A stretch of DNA of 64,000 bases from Impatiens glandulifera (Eukaryota > Streptophyta > Magnoliopsida > Ericales > Balsaminaceae): positions 24,404,308-24,468,307 of the forward strand of contig NC_061867.1 in the NCBI RefSeq assembly GCF_907164915.1, written 5' to 3'. Made by a program: the position numbers and the translations under genes. The notes under the pieces were generated by a model, which did no database searches, was not told the origin of the DNA, and worked only from the letters and a program-made list of their open reading frames with translations. Below are positions 8,770 through 21,937 of this stretch, piece after piece (position 1 is the first letter of the stretch; the number at the start of each line of letters is the position of its first letter).

Positions 8770-10714
8770 TGATATACATCTAGCAATGAGAGAAGAACAT
8801 GCCTACAATTATATAAATATAGCCACATGGCTTATAATTAGATTTCTACCTATAGTTGGAAAGAAAAGACACATACCAATCGAATGGTACTGGTCTCAAG
8901 TCTCCATTCGACAATTAAGGTGGTCTATGTAGCCTACGACATGATGCAAGTACCAACTTTAATCCTAGAGCAAACTAAAGCTATGTGTGACTTTATAAAT
9001 CATATATTTTGATTCACACAACTATTTTATGCAAGCGAGTTACCATTGAAAAAATAGTTGAGTTGACTTTGTATTCATAACAAGTAACAGTCATGGCTCG
9101 ACCTACAATCCACACTAGTTCACCCATAAGCCAGATCATTCATTTTGGGGCCAATGATGTTCCATCGTAAATTTCATTGACAAGACAAAATATTTAGGTA
9201 ACCTCATTATAATTTTAATGCACCCTGTCTTAGCCTCAATGGTGATCTAAGTCAAAAGTTACAGCCATGAGAAGTCTCAGATGTAATAAGAAAGGCTAAA
9301 GAAAAGGCTTAACTTTAAAAATGTATAACTTGGCATACACTTAACCATTTTGTTTATTTCAAAGCTCAAAGTGTAGTATGACCAGTTATCTACATGACTA
9401 AACTCGACCAAGAATTGACTGAGAAGTAGAATACATTGGTTTAACTCAATTATTGAGATAATGGTTCCAAAACCGAAAATTCCAAAGTTACCCAAGGGAT
9501 ATTCCTTCACAAATTAACGACACTGTTTATCAAACCATAGAACGGTTAGCCATTTTCTAAATCTACACTTAGAGAGAGAACACTTAAGTGTTCGAGAGAC
9601 CAAACAAAGAACACTCCCAAGACTATTCCGTTGAGAATTCGAATTCTCTGACGAACTCTACTCCAACGGTTGATTCTTCTTCTTCTTTTACTCCTCTTTT
9701 ATTCGTTAGCTCTAGGAGTAAAAAGACTTGAAACGTAGATGAAAATATTGTGCAAACTAAGCATGAGGAATAAAAAAGGTTAAATATCATGTTTTATAAA
9801 ACAAATGGCCAAATGCTCAAATTAAAGTCTATCTTTAGACGGGAATGTAGGACACAACGTCATTACCCTTTCTCAAATTTAACTAAGCATCATCCGAAAT
9901 ACTAGAATCTCAAGATATTTTCTTTCCAAGTTTTCGAGGGAGAACATTAGGTGGAAACCCTAAAATTTAATATTGTAAAAATCGACAAATTAAAAAACAA
10001 TAAAACTTTAGACCGACTTACCATATTCGTTTTTGATCATACTTAGGATCCGAGAGGAAGCTAAAGCATGGAGCCTCGATCTAAGAGTTGGAGTTTTGAG
10101 AAAATTATTTTGAAAACATTTTTAAGAAGAGGGTCGATTTTGAGCATTACAATCTCCATTGGAGGAAGTTGATTCAAATCGTTTTGAGTTCTAATTCTTG
10201 TTTTAAAGGACTCTTTAAAGGTTAAAAACCTCTAATACAATAGGCATATATCATAATTTATAATAGAGCCTCTTGAATTTTGAATTTTGAAAATATTGCC
10301 TATTTACATCTTAAAAAGTAACACGCTCCTTTAGGCTCCCCGAAGGTTCAAGTGGCCTAGGTCTTGATCTTCTTCTCCTTGGGAGGATGTAACAACTTTC
10401 CGTTTAGAAAATTAATGTTGGAATGTTTTAATTAGTGCTAAGGGCTTTGGCTCGTTGGATTCATTTTCTTAGATGTTCGTCGAGACTTTCCTTCTCTACA
10501 CTCGATCTTTTTTCGTCTGGTCTATTGGATTGTTCTAATCTAAAATTTCGTTCACATTCTTTCTTTGTTTTCGGTCAAACCTGATCCTTGCCTAATTCTA
10601 GTTTTAGGTCTAGTTTTTTCTTACTTTTTTTTACCATTTACCTTTTTTTTATTTTCCTAAATGAAATCAAACACAAGATCATTACAATATAATTTTATTT
10701 ATATATTTTATATG
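8770..10714. other. Gene-free stretch with two 16-bp palindromes
   Basis: No supported reading frame; the 77-residue minus-strand frame at 9277-9510 has no family features I recognise. Two perfect 16-bp palindromes, GAACACTTAAGTGTTC (9578-9593) and GAGAATTCGAATTCTC (9633-9648), lie 39 bases apart. A (TTC)n-rich stretch follows at about 9673. Probably decayed transposon sequence. Confidence 0.5.
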
Positions 10715-12944
10715 ATTTATTTTATTTATTTATTCACTCATTTATTCTATTTACTTATTTTTGGATTTAATTATTTATTTTGTCCGACATTTAAATAATT
10801 CAGGATCTCATATGAGACCATTTCCAATACTAATTATTTTTATTTTAAATCATGTGCAATAAACTCGTTTATGAATTTCAAAAAACAACTTAAAATATGC
10901 TTGGGATTTTTAGAATTTATAAATTTGGAGGGGGTAAATAATGAGTCTTTACAATTTTGAGTTATTATATTTTGCATGTTTTCTTATCCGCATTGTTTTG
11001 CTTCATTTATACATGTGTGACTATTCTAGCTACTTTTTTGATTGGATGAATTTAAAGATTTTTCAAAAGAATGTGACGAGATTTCTTCAAGTATGTTTAG
11101 TGTACATGTGTTTCAGACATTGAGGAGTGATGTGCATTGAGTGTTATGATCAAGAGATCATGTCAAGAATTGGAAGTTGATGAATATACATAACCATCAT
11201 GAATCACGTATTCGTTCTTAACATATTCGCACACTTGATTTAGTTTGAGATGCCATCGTTTATACATTTCGTAGTTTGTTAGAGCTCTATCAAACTCTAA
11301 TAGGTCTACCATCAATGGAGTGCATCATCTCTCGATTTTATGTCGAGTTAGCATTTTTGTATTCTTGTATATCCACAATGTATTGCACCATTGTCACATG
11401 ATCAACTTTTCTAGTTACTTATTTTGTTTGAATGAATTCAAACATATTTTCAAAAAGATAAAATGAGCTTACGTCTATCATGTTGAATATACCAATATAT
11501 AGGACTTTATGGAAATAATTTTCATTATTTTCTCTATGTTTTTCATGGTCGTCGCATGGATTGTGAAATATCTTTACCCAAATAACATGATCTTCATTGT
11601 CTGAAAATAAGGGAAAGACAAAATGTCATGAATACGTCATTTTGAGTGAAGATCTTTCAATGCTTATATGCAATGCAAATGATGTGTGTATGAATCCTAA
11701 TCAACTAAGTGGATTTTTTTTTAATCAATGGATCTTAGTTTTGGTTCGTCGTGAAAAACATGTTAATCTAGAAATATGGTCAAGAAGAGAATTCACATCA
11801 ATCATATGAAAAATCATGTCATCATTTTTGCATATATGTGTTCCTAAGGGGAAATATATGCACACTTTCTAACTCGTCGTTTTTTATTTAAAATGAAAGT
11901 ATCAAATGTGTGGGTTGGTTATAAATCTTTTGAATTTTTAAAAGAATTCAACCCTCGTCATCACCTTATAAATGCACAAAATATTTTTCAAAATATATCA
12001 AAGGTTTTACATTTAATATTTTACATAGGAAGAATGGGTAGAAAAATAAAATCAAGTCTTGTTAGAGCTCTTTCTTTACTCGTCATTTGGTATTACCTCT
12101 TGTAGAAACTTAGCCACAAAGATCAATATTTTGATCGAGATCTTAATTGTATTCATGTTACTCCACTTGAAAAAGTAGGAGGATATGAATTGTGGTTGAT
12201 CATTACATTTATATCTAAGACAACTCATTAGAGGATGATATCTTGTTTCGGCTAAAGTAACACGTGGCTCGACCCACAATACTTGTGATGGGCAATATAA
12301 ATAGTTAAGGACGTGGTGTCAAACATAGATCTACCTATATGGAAAACACTAGAAGACAAACAAACGTATGTCTTTCAAAAAAATTAAGAATGTACTCATA
12401 GATCTTATCTCAACTATAATGCATACAAATATTTAAATAGGTATAATAGGCACATGAAAACTTTTAATATGGTTATATTGTTTATGAACGACAATAGATG
12501 AGTCTCAAGAAGTAGATATGAATGTTTTGTTTAAACCTTCCAAAGGTAATAGAGACGTTTTCCACCGATAAGAGTGGTCGAGGTCGCCGATGTAAGGAGG
12601 CATTATCTCGATTGGGATCTCCCCCTTGTCGTCTTCATAAACACCTCCTTAAAGAAAAAAGCTCGCGGGCAAAAGAAAGAGTTGATATTTGGATCCTAGT
12701 TAAATTCTTAGCACCATCGCTCAAATTAACACATTCTCATTCCACATTGAGAATCTCGAACATATATCAATAAGTGTATGTGCTCGAAATAATATTGAAC
12801 CGAAAGAGTCGATCTAAGGAGCCAACTCGGCCAAAAACATTGAGTACCAAGCCACCAAGTTCATAGAGTTATTATTTTTTAAAATTTAGGATTTAGCTTT
12901 GGACTTTTAGAGTGGTCACCTATAGATACTATATTTCTACATCC

Positions 12945-13062
12945 GAATATATTATATTAAATAAATTTAGGTTAGTATGATATTCAAATATGATTACTAA
13001 AGCGAATATATTATATTAAATAAATTTAGGTTAGTATGATATTCAAATATGATTAATAAAGC
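12945..13062. repeat. 59-bp direct repeat present only in copy A
   Basis: Two adjacent 59-bp units (GAATATATTATATTAAATAA ... GATTACTAAAGC). Copy B has a single unit at about 24584-24645. Confidence 0.85.
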
Positions 13063-14649
13063 GAAATCTATATAAATAATTAATTCAAAAACGACCATTT
13101 TTGATCGGTTCTTGAATTCATTGAACAATAAATATTTTATAAAATGCCCAAATGTACATAAAAAAATCAATGGGGGGCAATAACGTGATCTTTTATAGAA
13201 TATTAGTACTAATATTATATTTTTTTTTTTGTATTTTACAAGAAAAAACAAATAAATAAAAATAAAAATTATTTTCCCTGGGTCGTCGGTAACCACCATG
13301 AGAAGCGGTGCATGAGAGACGATGAGTCGGAGCGTGGTTGGTAGTCGCCAATAGAAGTTGCGTGGCTGGTATCAAGCATGACCCCTCAATTCAGCTCATA
13401 TCGATTGGAAATGAGCATGTAACCCGCCTATATCCAGTTCAGTGCATTAGGGCTTCCATCAATGATTCGTGGAGTTAGGATCTACCTCACGAGAAGAGTT
13501 GGATACTAAATTTTATGCATGGAAAACAAACTACACGATAGACTCGTTCACAACCCATAACTCATTGTGTATCAATCGTGATGTTTTGGAAGTCGATTGT
13601 CATCAATAAAGATGCTTGAACTTTAAAGTGAACAACTTTTGATATAGTGCACCATTCGAAGCGAGATATGTATCAAAAAAATCCTCGAGGAAGGCCTTTC
13701 CAATGCACCCAACCACAACATTGAAGATGACCCAGGTCACTCTAGTCGGACTCTCAAACTTTTAGCACAAGTAACTCAATTCTCAATTCGTTAGACCTAA
13801 CTTCTTAAGTTTTAATTGTTAAAATTTATAGGGTCACTAGTATAATAAATAATTGTACAAATATCATATTTAATATAAGCCAAAATAATGTGATCTAATA
13901 TAAAATTAAGTTTATGGCTTATGGGTGTATTTGTCATGAATATAAAGTGAGGATACCTAAGTGACATTTTTATTTTTATGAAGGGGCTAAATTAGAAATG
14001 ATCAAACTATAATAACTAACTTATTGTTGTTTATATATAACGGTAATGGTCTCCATTTGAAGTATGAACTCCTTTGTGTCCGCATATATGGATTTCTCTC
14101 TTTAAGTGTCGTTAAAGATGAACGGTTAAACAATTATTATTAAAGATTACTAAAGTTAAGTATATTTCTTTGGATTGATATAATATATAATATATATTAT
14201 AAATTTAAAGAGAGAATTAAGGAATAATTTTATTGTTAGGTATATATAAATAAATATATAATAAAATTTTTATTTTTTTTTATTTTAGGATTAAAAGATT
14301 ATGGTTAATGATTATTAATAGTTTAATGAATAATTGAATTTCGGTCATAAGAATATTTGAATTTGGTCAAATAAATCTTAAAGATTTATTATTTAATATA
14401 ATTAATATGAGATATTACAAATTTCAAATTTAAGAAGTAAGATTTGTGGTATAATTTTATTTTATTTTTTAATAAAATAAATTACATATTTTTTTGGAAA
14501 ATTATATATTATTAATTTGGGTTATACAAATATAACATTTAAATTCAAATTAATGATATTATTGTTATTTATTTGGATTGTATTGATTGATACAAATAAT
14601 CACCAAACTGAGAATATTTGTTGAAATTAATTCAAGAAAATTTTGAATT

Positions 14650-15115
14650 GTAGTATTGTGTAATTAATTTGATTATATTATTTGGTTCAAAAACTAATAA
14701 TTAATTGACAAAATTGCATTAATACTTGTGATGATAAATATGTAAAACTTATAAAGTCTTATTTATGTGAATAATTAATCCATCCAAAGATAGATTGATT
14801 ATTTGACATGTATTATTATTAATGTTTGATCATTACACCAAAATACTATTAACAATTAATATTACTGTCTAAAGATTTGATATTGTGTAATTAATTTGAT
14901 TATATAATTTGGCAAAAGGTTAATAAATAATTGACGGAATTACAAAATACGTGATGATAAACATTTAATAATTATAAAGTCTTATTTATGTGAATAATTA
15001 TTTCATCCAAACATAGATTGATTATTTGACATGTCTTATTATTAATGTTTGATCATTACACAAAAATACTATTAGCATTTAATATTACTATCCAAAGACT
15101 TGATATTAATGTCGC
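14650..15115. repeat. ~227-bp tandem duplication present only in copy A
   Basis: Two diverged adjacent units, each with GTGTAATTAATTTGATTATA, CTTATTTATGTGAATAATTA and AATGTTTGATCATTACAC. Copy B has one unit (about 26130-26360). Confidence 0.8.
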
Positions 15116-15477
15116 ATTAAGTATTTTGAGATGAGATAAATTATTAGTTGAATTTAGTTGTTACTTAAATTTATAAATGTGAGCAAATATTTTATTGAAT
15201 ATTCCAAGTGATTAAAGACTATAATTTTTTATTATGTCAAGTTAAAGATAGTTTTTTCTAGACGAGACTGCAATATTTTTTGTGGATATTGAGTTTGAAG
15301 GGAGAAATGATTTTGTCTTTAAAAATAATTTAGATTAATAATTCCTATTGTTGAAGATTTGATTTATATCTCAAGTGTTTTTAACATTGATAAGGATTTT
15401 ATTGATATTGATAATAATGTTCAAAAATCAAGAGTAACAAGACAGTATTGATCAAATTCATTAAGTACAACTCAACA

Positions 15478-15760
15478 ATCTCAAAATCAAGTGTTTTTAT
15501 GTCGTTTCTTGAAGAGTGTCAAACAAACACTTATGGTGTCATCCACTATTGCAGCGGAATTTATGACATGTTACTAGGCATCAAATTAAGTGATATTGAT
15601 ATCAAGTTTATTGTTATGAAAGAAATGATATAAAGTGAATATATTTCTATAAAATATTTATATACAAACTTCATGGTTATAAATCTCTTGGCAATAGGTT
15701 TATCACCTAATGCATTTCATGAGAATATTGCTCGTAAGAGTGTCGTCGATCTCTAACTTC
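15478..15760 (+). pseudogene. Copia RNase H C-terminal remnant (copy A)
   Basis: The reading GIKLSDIDIKFIVMKEMI, a stop, then EYISIKYLYTNFMVINLLAIGLSPNAFHENIA lines up with the end of plant Copia RNase H (..KHIDIK.HFVRE.V....I.I.Y..T..MLADPLTKGLP...F.EH.A). Upstream RT motifs are missing and the ADPLTK core reads NLLAIG. It lies about 400 bp before the right LTR, as expected for the end of pol. Confidence 0.6.
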
Positions 15761-16729
15761 AGCGGGAGTTTGTAATTTTGGCGTCTTTTAATTTAATTAT
15801 TTTATAAATATTTATAAAGTTTTTATTCTGATCAGAAACTAAGTTTTAATCATTTCATTACACTTTGTATAATTATGTTTAAAGTATGATCTCATTAAAA
15901 TCAAGTACGACCAATTGAAAATTGAAATGAAAAGATCACCTTGCATGGAATTTTCATTGCTCACATTCATGATATTGATTTGTCAACTAATTATATTGAT
16001 TTATGTGATCATTGTTGGGTCTAGTTGTGTGCTTAAATACAACGACGAATTATTTGGTCCTATATTGAAATGATTAATTGATAAAAAAAAAAATTATACA
16101 ATATATTTGAGATGACAGAAACTTCAGGCGCATTATGGTTAATACATTTTTTTATATACGTGACCTAGTGGGAGATTGTTGAAATTTACAGGATTACTAG
16201 TATAATAAATAATTATATAAATTTCATATTTAATATAAGTAAAAAATAATGTGAAATTCAGTTTATGGCTTATGAGTATATTTGTCATAAATATAAAGTG
16301 TGATACCTAAGTGTCATTTCAAATTTTATGAAAGACTAAATTAGAAATTACCAACAACTAACCAATTATTGGTTATATGTAATGGTAATGGTCCCCATTT
16401 GAAGTAAGAACAATTCTTTCTTTTTTGCGTTCCCATCAAGGTAGAGAGAAACTATTGACTTACTCATCAAATGGAAGAACTATTCCATAAAAAAAAGTCT
16501 AAAGAAAGAGAAATTAAAGACTTTTTCAATTACAAAAAGAGAAGATTCACAACAATGAATTAAGGTACGTTTTCGCCGCATTCAGATGTAATTTCTCACA
16601 CATTAAATTAAATTAGAATCTAAATAGGATAACTCTAAAACTAATTTCTCCTATAACTAGATAACTAGAAAGATCGGAGACCTATGTTAAAGAGAGATTA
16701 TAGCCCCTAACTCTTTCTCTAACAGATTT

Positions 16730-18970
16730 TTCCATTTTCGATCACCTTCTTCGTCGAACTTTGAAGCCCGTTTTAGGAAGCCATCGCAATTATTTTAAAC
16801 ATTAGTCATCTTATTAAACCAAAACATAAATTGATATAAGGCACCGTAAGTCTTCTTAGTTCATTAAATTCAGTTTATGATTAATAATAATACATTCTTC
16901 ATTTCTACGTAATTAGTTTTCTTGTTTGTCACGGTACTTAGAGGATCATCGCTTGTATTTTCGATCATTATATGTTATCGTAGCGTTTAATATCTTTGTC
17001 TAGCCATTGCATCCTCGAAATCGCAATTCTAAGTTTCGGCCGAAAAATCTCATTGGAACTTCGGAGTTGTTCTTGAGCTTTGACTCAAGGACAGCGTCCC
17101 AAACATGATAAAATCTCTTTCTAACAGGCTAGAAATTATTTAGAAACAATAGATGTTTGGATCACATGAGTTCAAAGAATAAAAACAAATGTCGATCAAT
17201 CGCACCAATATTTAATTAATCATTCAAACATCCTTTAGGCTATCATTAGTTGTTCTTAGGAATCCTAATTGATTTAGATACATATAGAATTGATTGCATA
17301 ACTAGGATCATCCATTTTAAACAAAAAATTGAGATATCTTATTCTGTTTTTATTTTGGTTCGTCGGAGAAGGACTTTGCGTATTGGAAGTCGGAGTCCGC
17401 GTATGTTCGTCTTCCTTCAGATCGCTTGATGTTGTCTATTTGGTTTGATTCATCCCATACATTGTGATGTAAAATTTCATTCATTCAGTTGAAGCTAACT
17501 TATGCATTAATCCGTCTACTCTAGGTTATCCAAAGATCATGGATTCTTAAAGACGTATTGTTCAAGGCTTGGATAAAAATTGGATCAAAGAAAAATGCAT
17601 AATACATATCTAACTGATCTACCTATTTGATTTCTTAATTAACTTAGTTTAGGTGTTAATTATAATGACATAATAGATCTAGGTGGCGCATAATTCATTT
17701 CAAATTAGCCTAAATAATTCTAAGTAGCATGTAGTTTGTTAGAATTAGTTGACGTAGAGGAACTGCTGGAATATTTACCATAGTGCTTTCAAAAGCTAAA
17801 TTAAAAGAAAATGTAAAAATTAAAACAAATAAGTGGAGGTACGAACTTTAACCCCTAACCTCGTGGCTATTTAGCTTTGGACCAAATCCTGATCTCGAGC
17901 CTAGCTCCATGTCCTAGGCCTAGCCTGAGCCTCCTGAAGTCACTAGATGATCTTGAGCATCATCTGAGGCCCACAAAGCCACCATCTGTGCCTATACATA
18001 TTCTTGAGCCTGATATTGATCACGAACCGCACTCCAAGTCTCCTGTAGGATTATTTTGGCTTCTATTTTTTAATTATTTTTGATTCATTTGAAATTTTAA
18101 TGACTCAAAATATTTAATATAAAAAAATTATAAACTGTTTAGAATATTTTTCTTAACCAAAATAAATAATTTCATAATTTGTAGGACTTGTTTGGAAGAT
18201 TTCTTAATTTTCTTTAAACTTAAGAGACTTGGGCCGAAAGTTATAAGATTTAGCTAGACTTACACGCAGTGTGAATGATGGGTTGAGGACACTGCCATTT
18301 GAAAGTTATCATCACAAATTTTATTTTGTACATAGGTCATTCATGCGGTTTAGTTCATAGTAGCTTAAGTTTTAGGTCGTTAACGATCAAGCACATTTGC
18401 CAACGACAATTGTCTTATGGGGCGTCTATCTGTCCACACACAATGAATTATGGGCTAGAGACGGTATGTGTATGTAGAAGGTGATAATACATGTAATTTG
18501 GTGGCCAAATCACCCTATATGGTGCATCCTAGCTTCACCAAATCATTGGTTGACACTTCAATGCACTTAACTTAACACAGCTTGGTTGTGGGATTCTTTT
18601 TGGTTGAAACACGATATATCGCAAGCTGGGGTCGGTTTGTGCATGTAGTAAACTCCCATACCTTCAATTTGGTAGGGTATGGGTGCCATATAGAGTACCG
18701 TAGATGGGCTTCCCTTTGGTTGAAACCTAGACTAGCTCCATTTAGCCTCCCTACATCAAATTGGGCTTCCATCGTTTATCCTGCTTCACACACGATGAAT
18801 GATGCATCAAGACTAGTACCAAATTATAGTGTTGTGAATATTTTGATAGCTCATGGGTAATTTATAGTGTCTCCAAGCTCTACTTCTCGTCAGGGGAATC
18901 TAGGTTTCCCATAGTTACTTTAATTGATGAACCCCTAATTTTAGGGAATTGGAACCTCTAGAAGTAGAAT
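16730..18970. other. Non-coding sequence within copy A
   Basis: No recognised gene. Short frames (17877-18083 with Pro-rich text, 18299-18484, 18582-18860) recur unchanged in copy B, but only because the DNA there is nearly identical. They show no domain, signal peptide or biased composition that supports coding. Confidence 0.5.
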
Positions 18971-18985
18971 GATACTTCGAGGTTT

Positions 18986-19182
18986 TTTTTTTTTTTTTGA
19001 GAACGCTGGGTTCCGCTACTCCTATGGAGTGCGACTAATCCCAGCAGGTTAAGTACATAGCCCGCAAATATACTTAACCAATTAATCAGGCAGAACTTGC
19101 CGCCTGACGGGCTCGAACCCAGGACCTCATGGAGGCCCGGGGGATATCCACCTCTTGTTGCCACTAGGCTAGAAGAGGGGAT
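18986..19182 (-). mobile_element. tRNA-derived SINE (copy A)
   Basis: On the minus strand the element starts near 19182. It has a box A TAGCCTAGTGG (19161-19171) and a box B GGTTCGAGCC (19110-19119), spaced as in tRNA genes, and it ends in a run of A (T-run 18983-18998 on plus). It is flanked by the 13-bp duplication TACTTCGAGGTTT (18973-18985 and 19183-19195). The boxes form an internal RNA polymerase III promoter. Mobilisation would depend on a LINE; a LINE fragment lies at 22137-22396, but no link can be shown. Confidence 0.9.
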
Positions 19183-19195
19183 TACTTCGAGGTTT

Positions 19196-20732
19196 ATATG
19201 TCATTGTAGCTAAGTCTAATGTCATATTTTGGTATATCATACATGCGGTTTGGTGGTTCATGGCGTCTATGATGGTCGGATGAATGGAAGTGGTCTTAAT
19301 AGTTTTGATTTGAAAATGAAATATTAAAGTTGTTGGTTAGAGAATGATCACCAACTAGAAGTTGAAGGCATCCCATCTTGTAGAGAGCTGAAGAAGACAG
19401 TATGCGTACATAGGATTCCCGCCACCGCCAACACATTATTCATGGCCCGCCCAAGTCAGCCCAGTCTGACCCTACCGGTCATATTTTGCCTCTGTCGGCG
19501 GTTGTTCGCTCCGGTTAGGAGCTGGCTTTCACACCCCGGCCGCCACCCACGGCGATTTTCGGCAAACACAAAAACACAATATTAACTTTTTTGGGGGGGA
19601 AACGGTTAAAACCATTTCATTAAAATCCCAAAAGTGGGAGGGTCAGAAATCAAAACTACACAAACCAAGCCAGTTTGCTTTGTTTATTCTAACTCTTTTA
19701 GTTTTATTTAAAATGTCTGAAATTTTAATTAATTTTATTTGGTTTCCAGATCAGTTATTTATTTTAAATCTCGTTTAATGTGCCTTTATTTATTTGAATT
19801 TTGGAAAACATTTTTAAATTGGCCTGAGATTGCTTCTTTTTTTTTTTTTCAAAAAATTGAATATTTCTTATGTTATAACGATCAGACACTGGATAAGAGG
19901 CTACAATCCTCGATCAAGTCTAAGGGGTGGGCCCAAAATTCGAATCGAACATCGAGCCTTAACAACATATGAGACTACAGCCTATTCTAAACTACAAACT
20001 AAGATTCAAAAATGAACCAACTATTCTTGGTTTTTCAATAAAAATAGTCTTTAAATGATCATCATTTTCATGCTATCAACCTCCATGAGATGTTTAGAAC
20101 ATGATCAGATCGTTGGTATGAGCCTCAAATGCTCTTAATCAAAGACCTAAAAAGAAAGAAAGAAAGAAACAGAAACTATCGAAATCCGATTTTGGACATC
20201 ACGATCAACAAAATCAATTCAAGAAGCATACATTATGAATTTGGAATTGAATATAATTAGAATAGTAGGAAGTAACGAAGTAAAATGTAACATTCAAAAG
20301 ATTTTCATAAGCTGTCCATTTCAAAATTAGGGTTATAATTAGTATGGTGGAATTTCAAAGACTTAAAACCGATTGTAATGCCCCTTGTAGAAGAGTTCTA
20401 AACAATATGAACAAAAGCTTCATCACTAAAAAAAAAAAAAGCTTTGGAAAAAAAAATGGTTAAAATGAGGAAAACAATATTTTTCTCTTTAACTAACTCT
20501 CCCCTTTGTTTGACACCATAAAAGTGTTCTTAAGGCGTCTACATTGAGGGCTTGGGACTCAGTATGATTCCCTATTATCATTTTTTTTTTCCTTCTTGTA
20601 TGTTTTTTCAACCATATCAGAGAGTAGTGAACTGGGGAACTTACTACTTTCGGGGACAAACTATCATTGCCATTCAAGATCCACTTCACTTCTGATTCTT
20701 CAGTTGTCTTAGAGTCTATTCATGCTCCTTAA
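19196..20732. other. Non-coding stretch in copy A
   Basis: Contains a GC-rich patch at about 19420-19560 (CCGGCCGCCACCCACGGCG) unlike the AT-rich surroundings, and poly-T and poly-A runs. A tRNA-like phrase (ATTCGAATCGAAC, about 19937-19949) follows a T-run and might be a second, degraded SINE. No supported gene. Confidence 0.45.
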
Positions 20733-20741
20733 TATATAATA

Positions 20742-21937
20742 TTGAAAAAAATGTCAATTTTACACAATAAGTTGTAAGAAGTTGTTAAATTTATTTAATA
20801 AAAACGGAAAAATTAAACGGAGTTAAAAATTTTACCACATTTAATATCCACTATTATTTATTTGTTTTTACTTTAGATTACTTTAATTCTTTTTTCATTC
20901 AAACAAAATATTCAAATTTTTCCTTATTCATTTTTTCTCTCTTTACTCCAAACTTTTTATTTTCTTCTAACTTTTCATCTTCATCTTTAATGTGAATAAT
21001 TATTATGAAATAAAAGGCTAAAATCAATAACAGGTGGGATCCCATTAATACTTTGGAAGAATTTTAACCCACCATTAATCAAATCTAACGAAGGACTGCC
21101 AAAATCTTTGGAATCAACTCCATTTGAAAACCTAGATCAGGATTTCATTTTCCTGTTTTTTCGACAATCGTCGCCGATCAGATACAATACGGAGGGCCCC
21201 ACCTTTTGTTCAGTACCTTCTACAAGTCTTGCAGAAATACATCGGCTGTGCGAGGTTGTAGTTGTTGTAGTAACAGAATTTCGTGCTCAGAGAATCGCAT
21301 CTCGAACACTTCATCGGCTGTTCCGCCACCTTCACCGTCGTCACAGTTTTTCGGCCACCTGGTTGTTCTTTCATCACAATATTATTATTTGACGTCGACA
21401 TAGCTATTTCTTTAATTTTCTGGAAAAAAGTTGAGAAAGAAAAGATTTTTATAGATGATTAGTTCATTATTTCATAATTTAATTTTCATTGCAGTAACTC
21501 ATACTCTAACACATTAATTTTAATTTCAGCTATAACCTAAACAAGAATAGACAATTAGAGGTGTAAAAATGGTGTTCGTGAACATTATAGATATTTCAAA
21601 AAAATAGATTACTCATATTAGAGATGAAGAGGAATAGTGAAAAGAAAATGAAGAATTGGGGTAAAGAGAGAGAAAAAATGGATAATTTTTTTTGGATATT
21701 TTGTTTGAATAGAAAAAGATTTAAGTAATGTAAATTAAAAACAAATAAAAAATATGTAGATATTAAATGTGGCAAAATTTTTAACTCAGTTTAACTTTTT
21801 CGTTATTTTAAATAAATTTGACATTTTTTGACAAGTTAGTATATATAAATAGAATTTTGATACTTAATGAATAAATTTGACACCTTCTTACAATTTGATA
21901 ATTCTTACAATTTGGTGTGTAAAATTGACATTCTTCC
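20742..21937. mobile_element. Pack-MULE-like element carrying a Dof fragment (copy A)
   Basis: Long terminal inverted repeats: 20742-21000 pairs with 21600-21937 reversed. Shared phrases are ATGTCAATTTTACACA, GTTAAAAATTTT-CCACATTT, CATTCAAACAAAATAT and CATTTTTTCTCTCTTTAC. TATATAATA flanks both ends (20733-20741, 21938-21946), a likely 9-bp target duplication as Mutator transposases make. The inner 600 bp hold a fragment of a host Dof gene and no transposase. The terminal sequence matches the MULE at 37202-56159, so the two are one family. Confidence 0.78.
21120..21401 (-). pseudogene. Captured Dof zinc-finger fragment (copy A)
   Basis: The minus-strand frame from ATG 21401 encodes 63 residues. 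Residues 32-63 hold the Dof finger: Cys32, Cys35, Cys57 and Cys60 fit CX2CX21CX2C, with [19 protein letters not shown] between. Intact Dof proteins, which are plant transcription factors binding AAAG sites, have an invariant Trp right after CRRY. Here that codon is TGA. Beyond it, TKGGALR still resembles the Dof continuation (TxGGxLRNVP), then similarity is lost. The C-terminal activation region is missing. It lies between the inverted repeats of a Mutator-type element, so capture is the likely origin. Confidence 0.85.

Larger units (their letters stand above)
13817..16724 (+). mobile_element. Decayed Copia element in copy A
   Basis: A left LTR-like segment starts at 13817 (TGTTAAAATTTATAGGGTC). 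A right one starts at 16177 (TGTTGAAATTTACAGGATT), directly after the purine-rich TAGTGGGAGAT. The two match for about 265 bp; beyond that the left copy has diverged or been deleted. The right LTR probably ends near 16724 (CTCTAACA), though a similar CTAACA occurs near 17128. Between them only the RNase H end is recognisable. Clear target duplications were not found. Confidence 0.65.

Noticed and set aside
9277..9510. 77-residue minus-strand frame with hydrophobic text
   Set aside because: No recognised family, no supporting promoter or splice context; chance in AT-rich DNA is likely.
11597..12105. Two 70-residue plus-strand frames as possible small genes
   Set aside because: They are interrupted or altered in copy B, have no recognised domain, and lie in AT-rich repeat DNA.
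17877..18860. Frames identical in both duplication copies, suggesting selection
   Set aside because: All DNA here is nearly identical between copies, coding or not, so identity is no evidence of coding.
19850..19990. Possible second tRNA-derived SINE (T-run, ATTCGAATCGAAC)
   Set aside because: A convincing box A and target duplication could not be found; mentioned only as a hint in the feature list.
21108..21392. Plus-strand frames of 94 and 65 residues
   Set aside because: Shadow of the minus-strand Dof fragment, which has a full zinc-finger signature.
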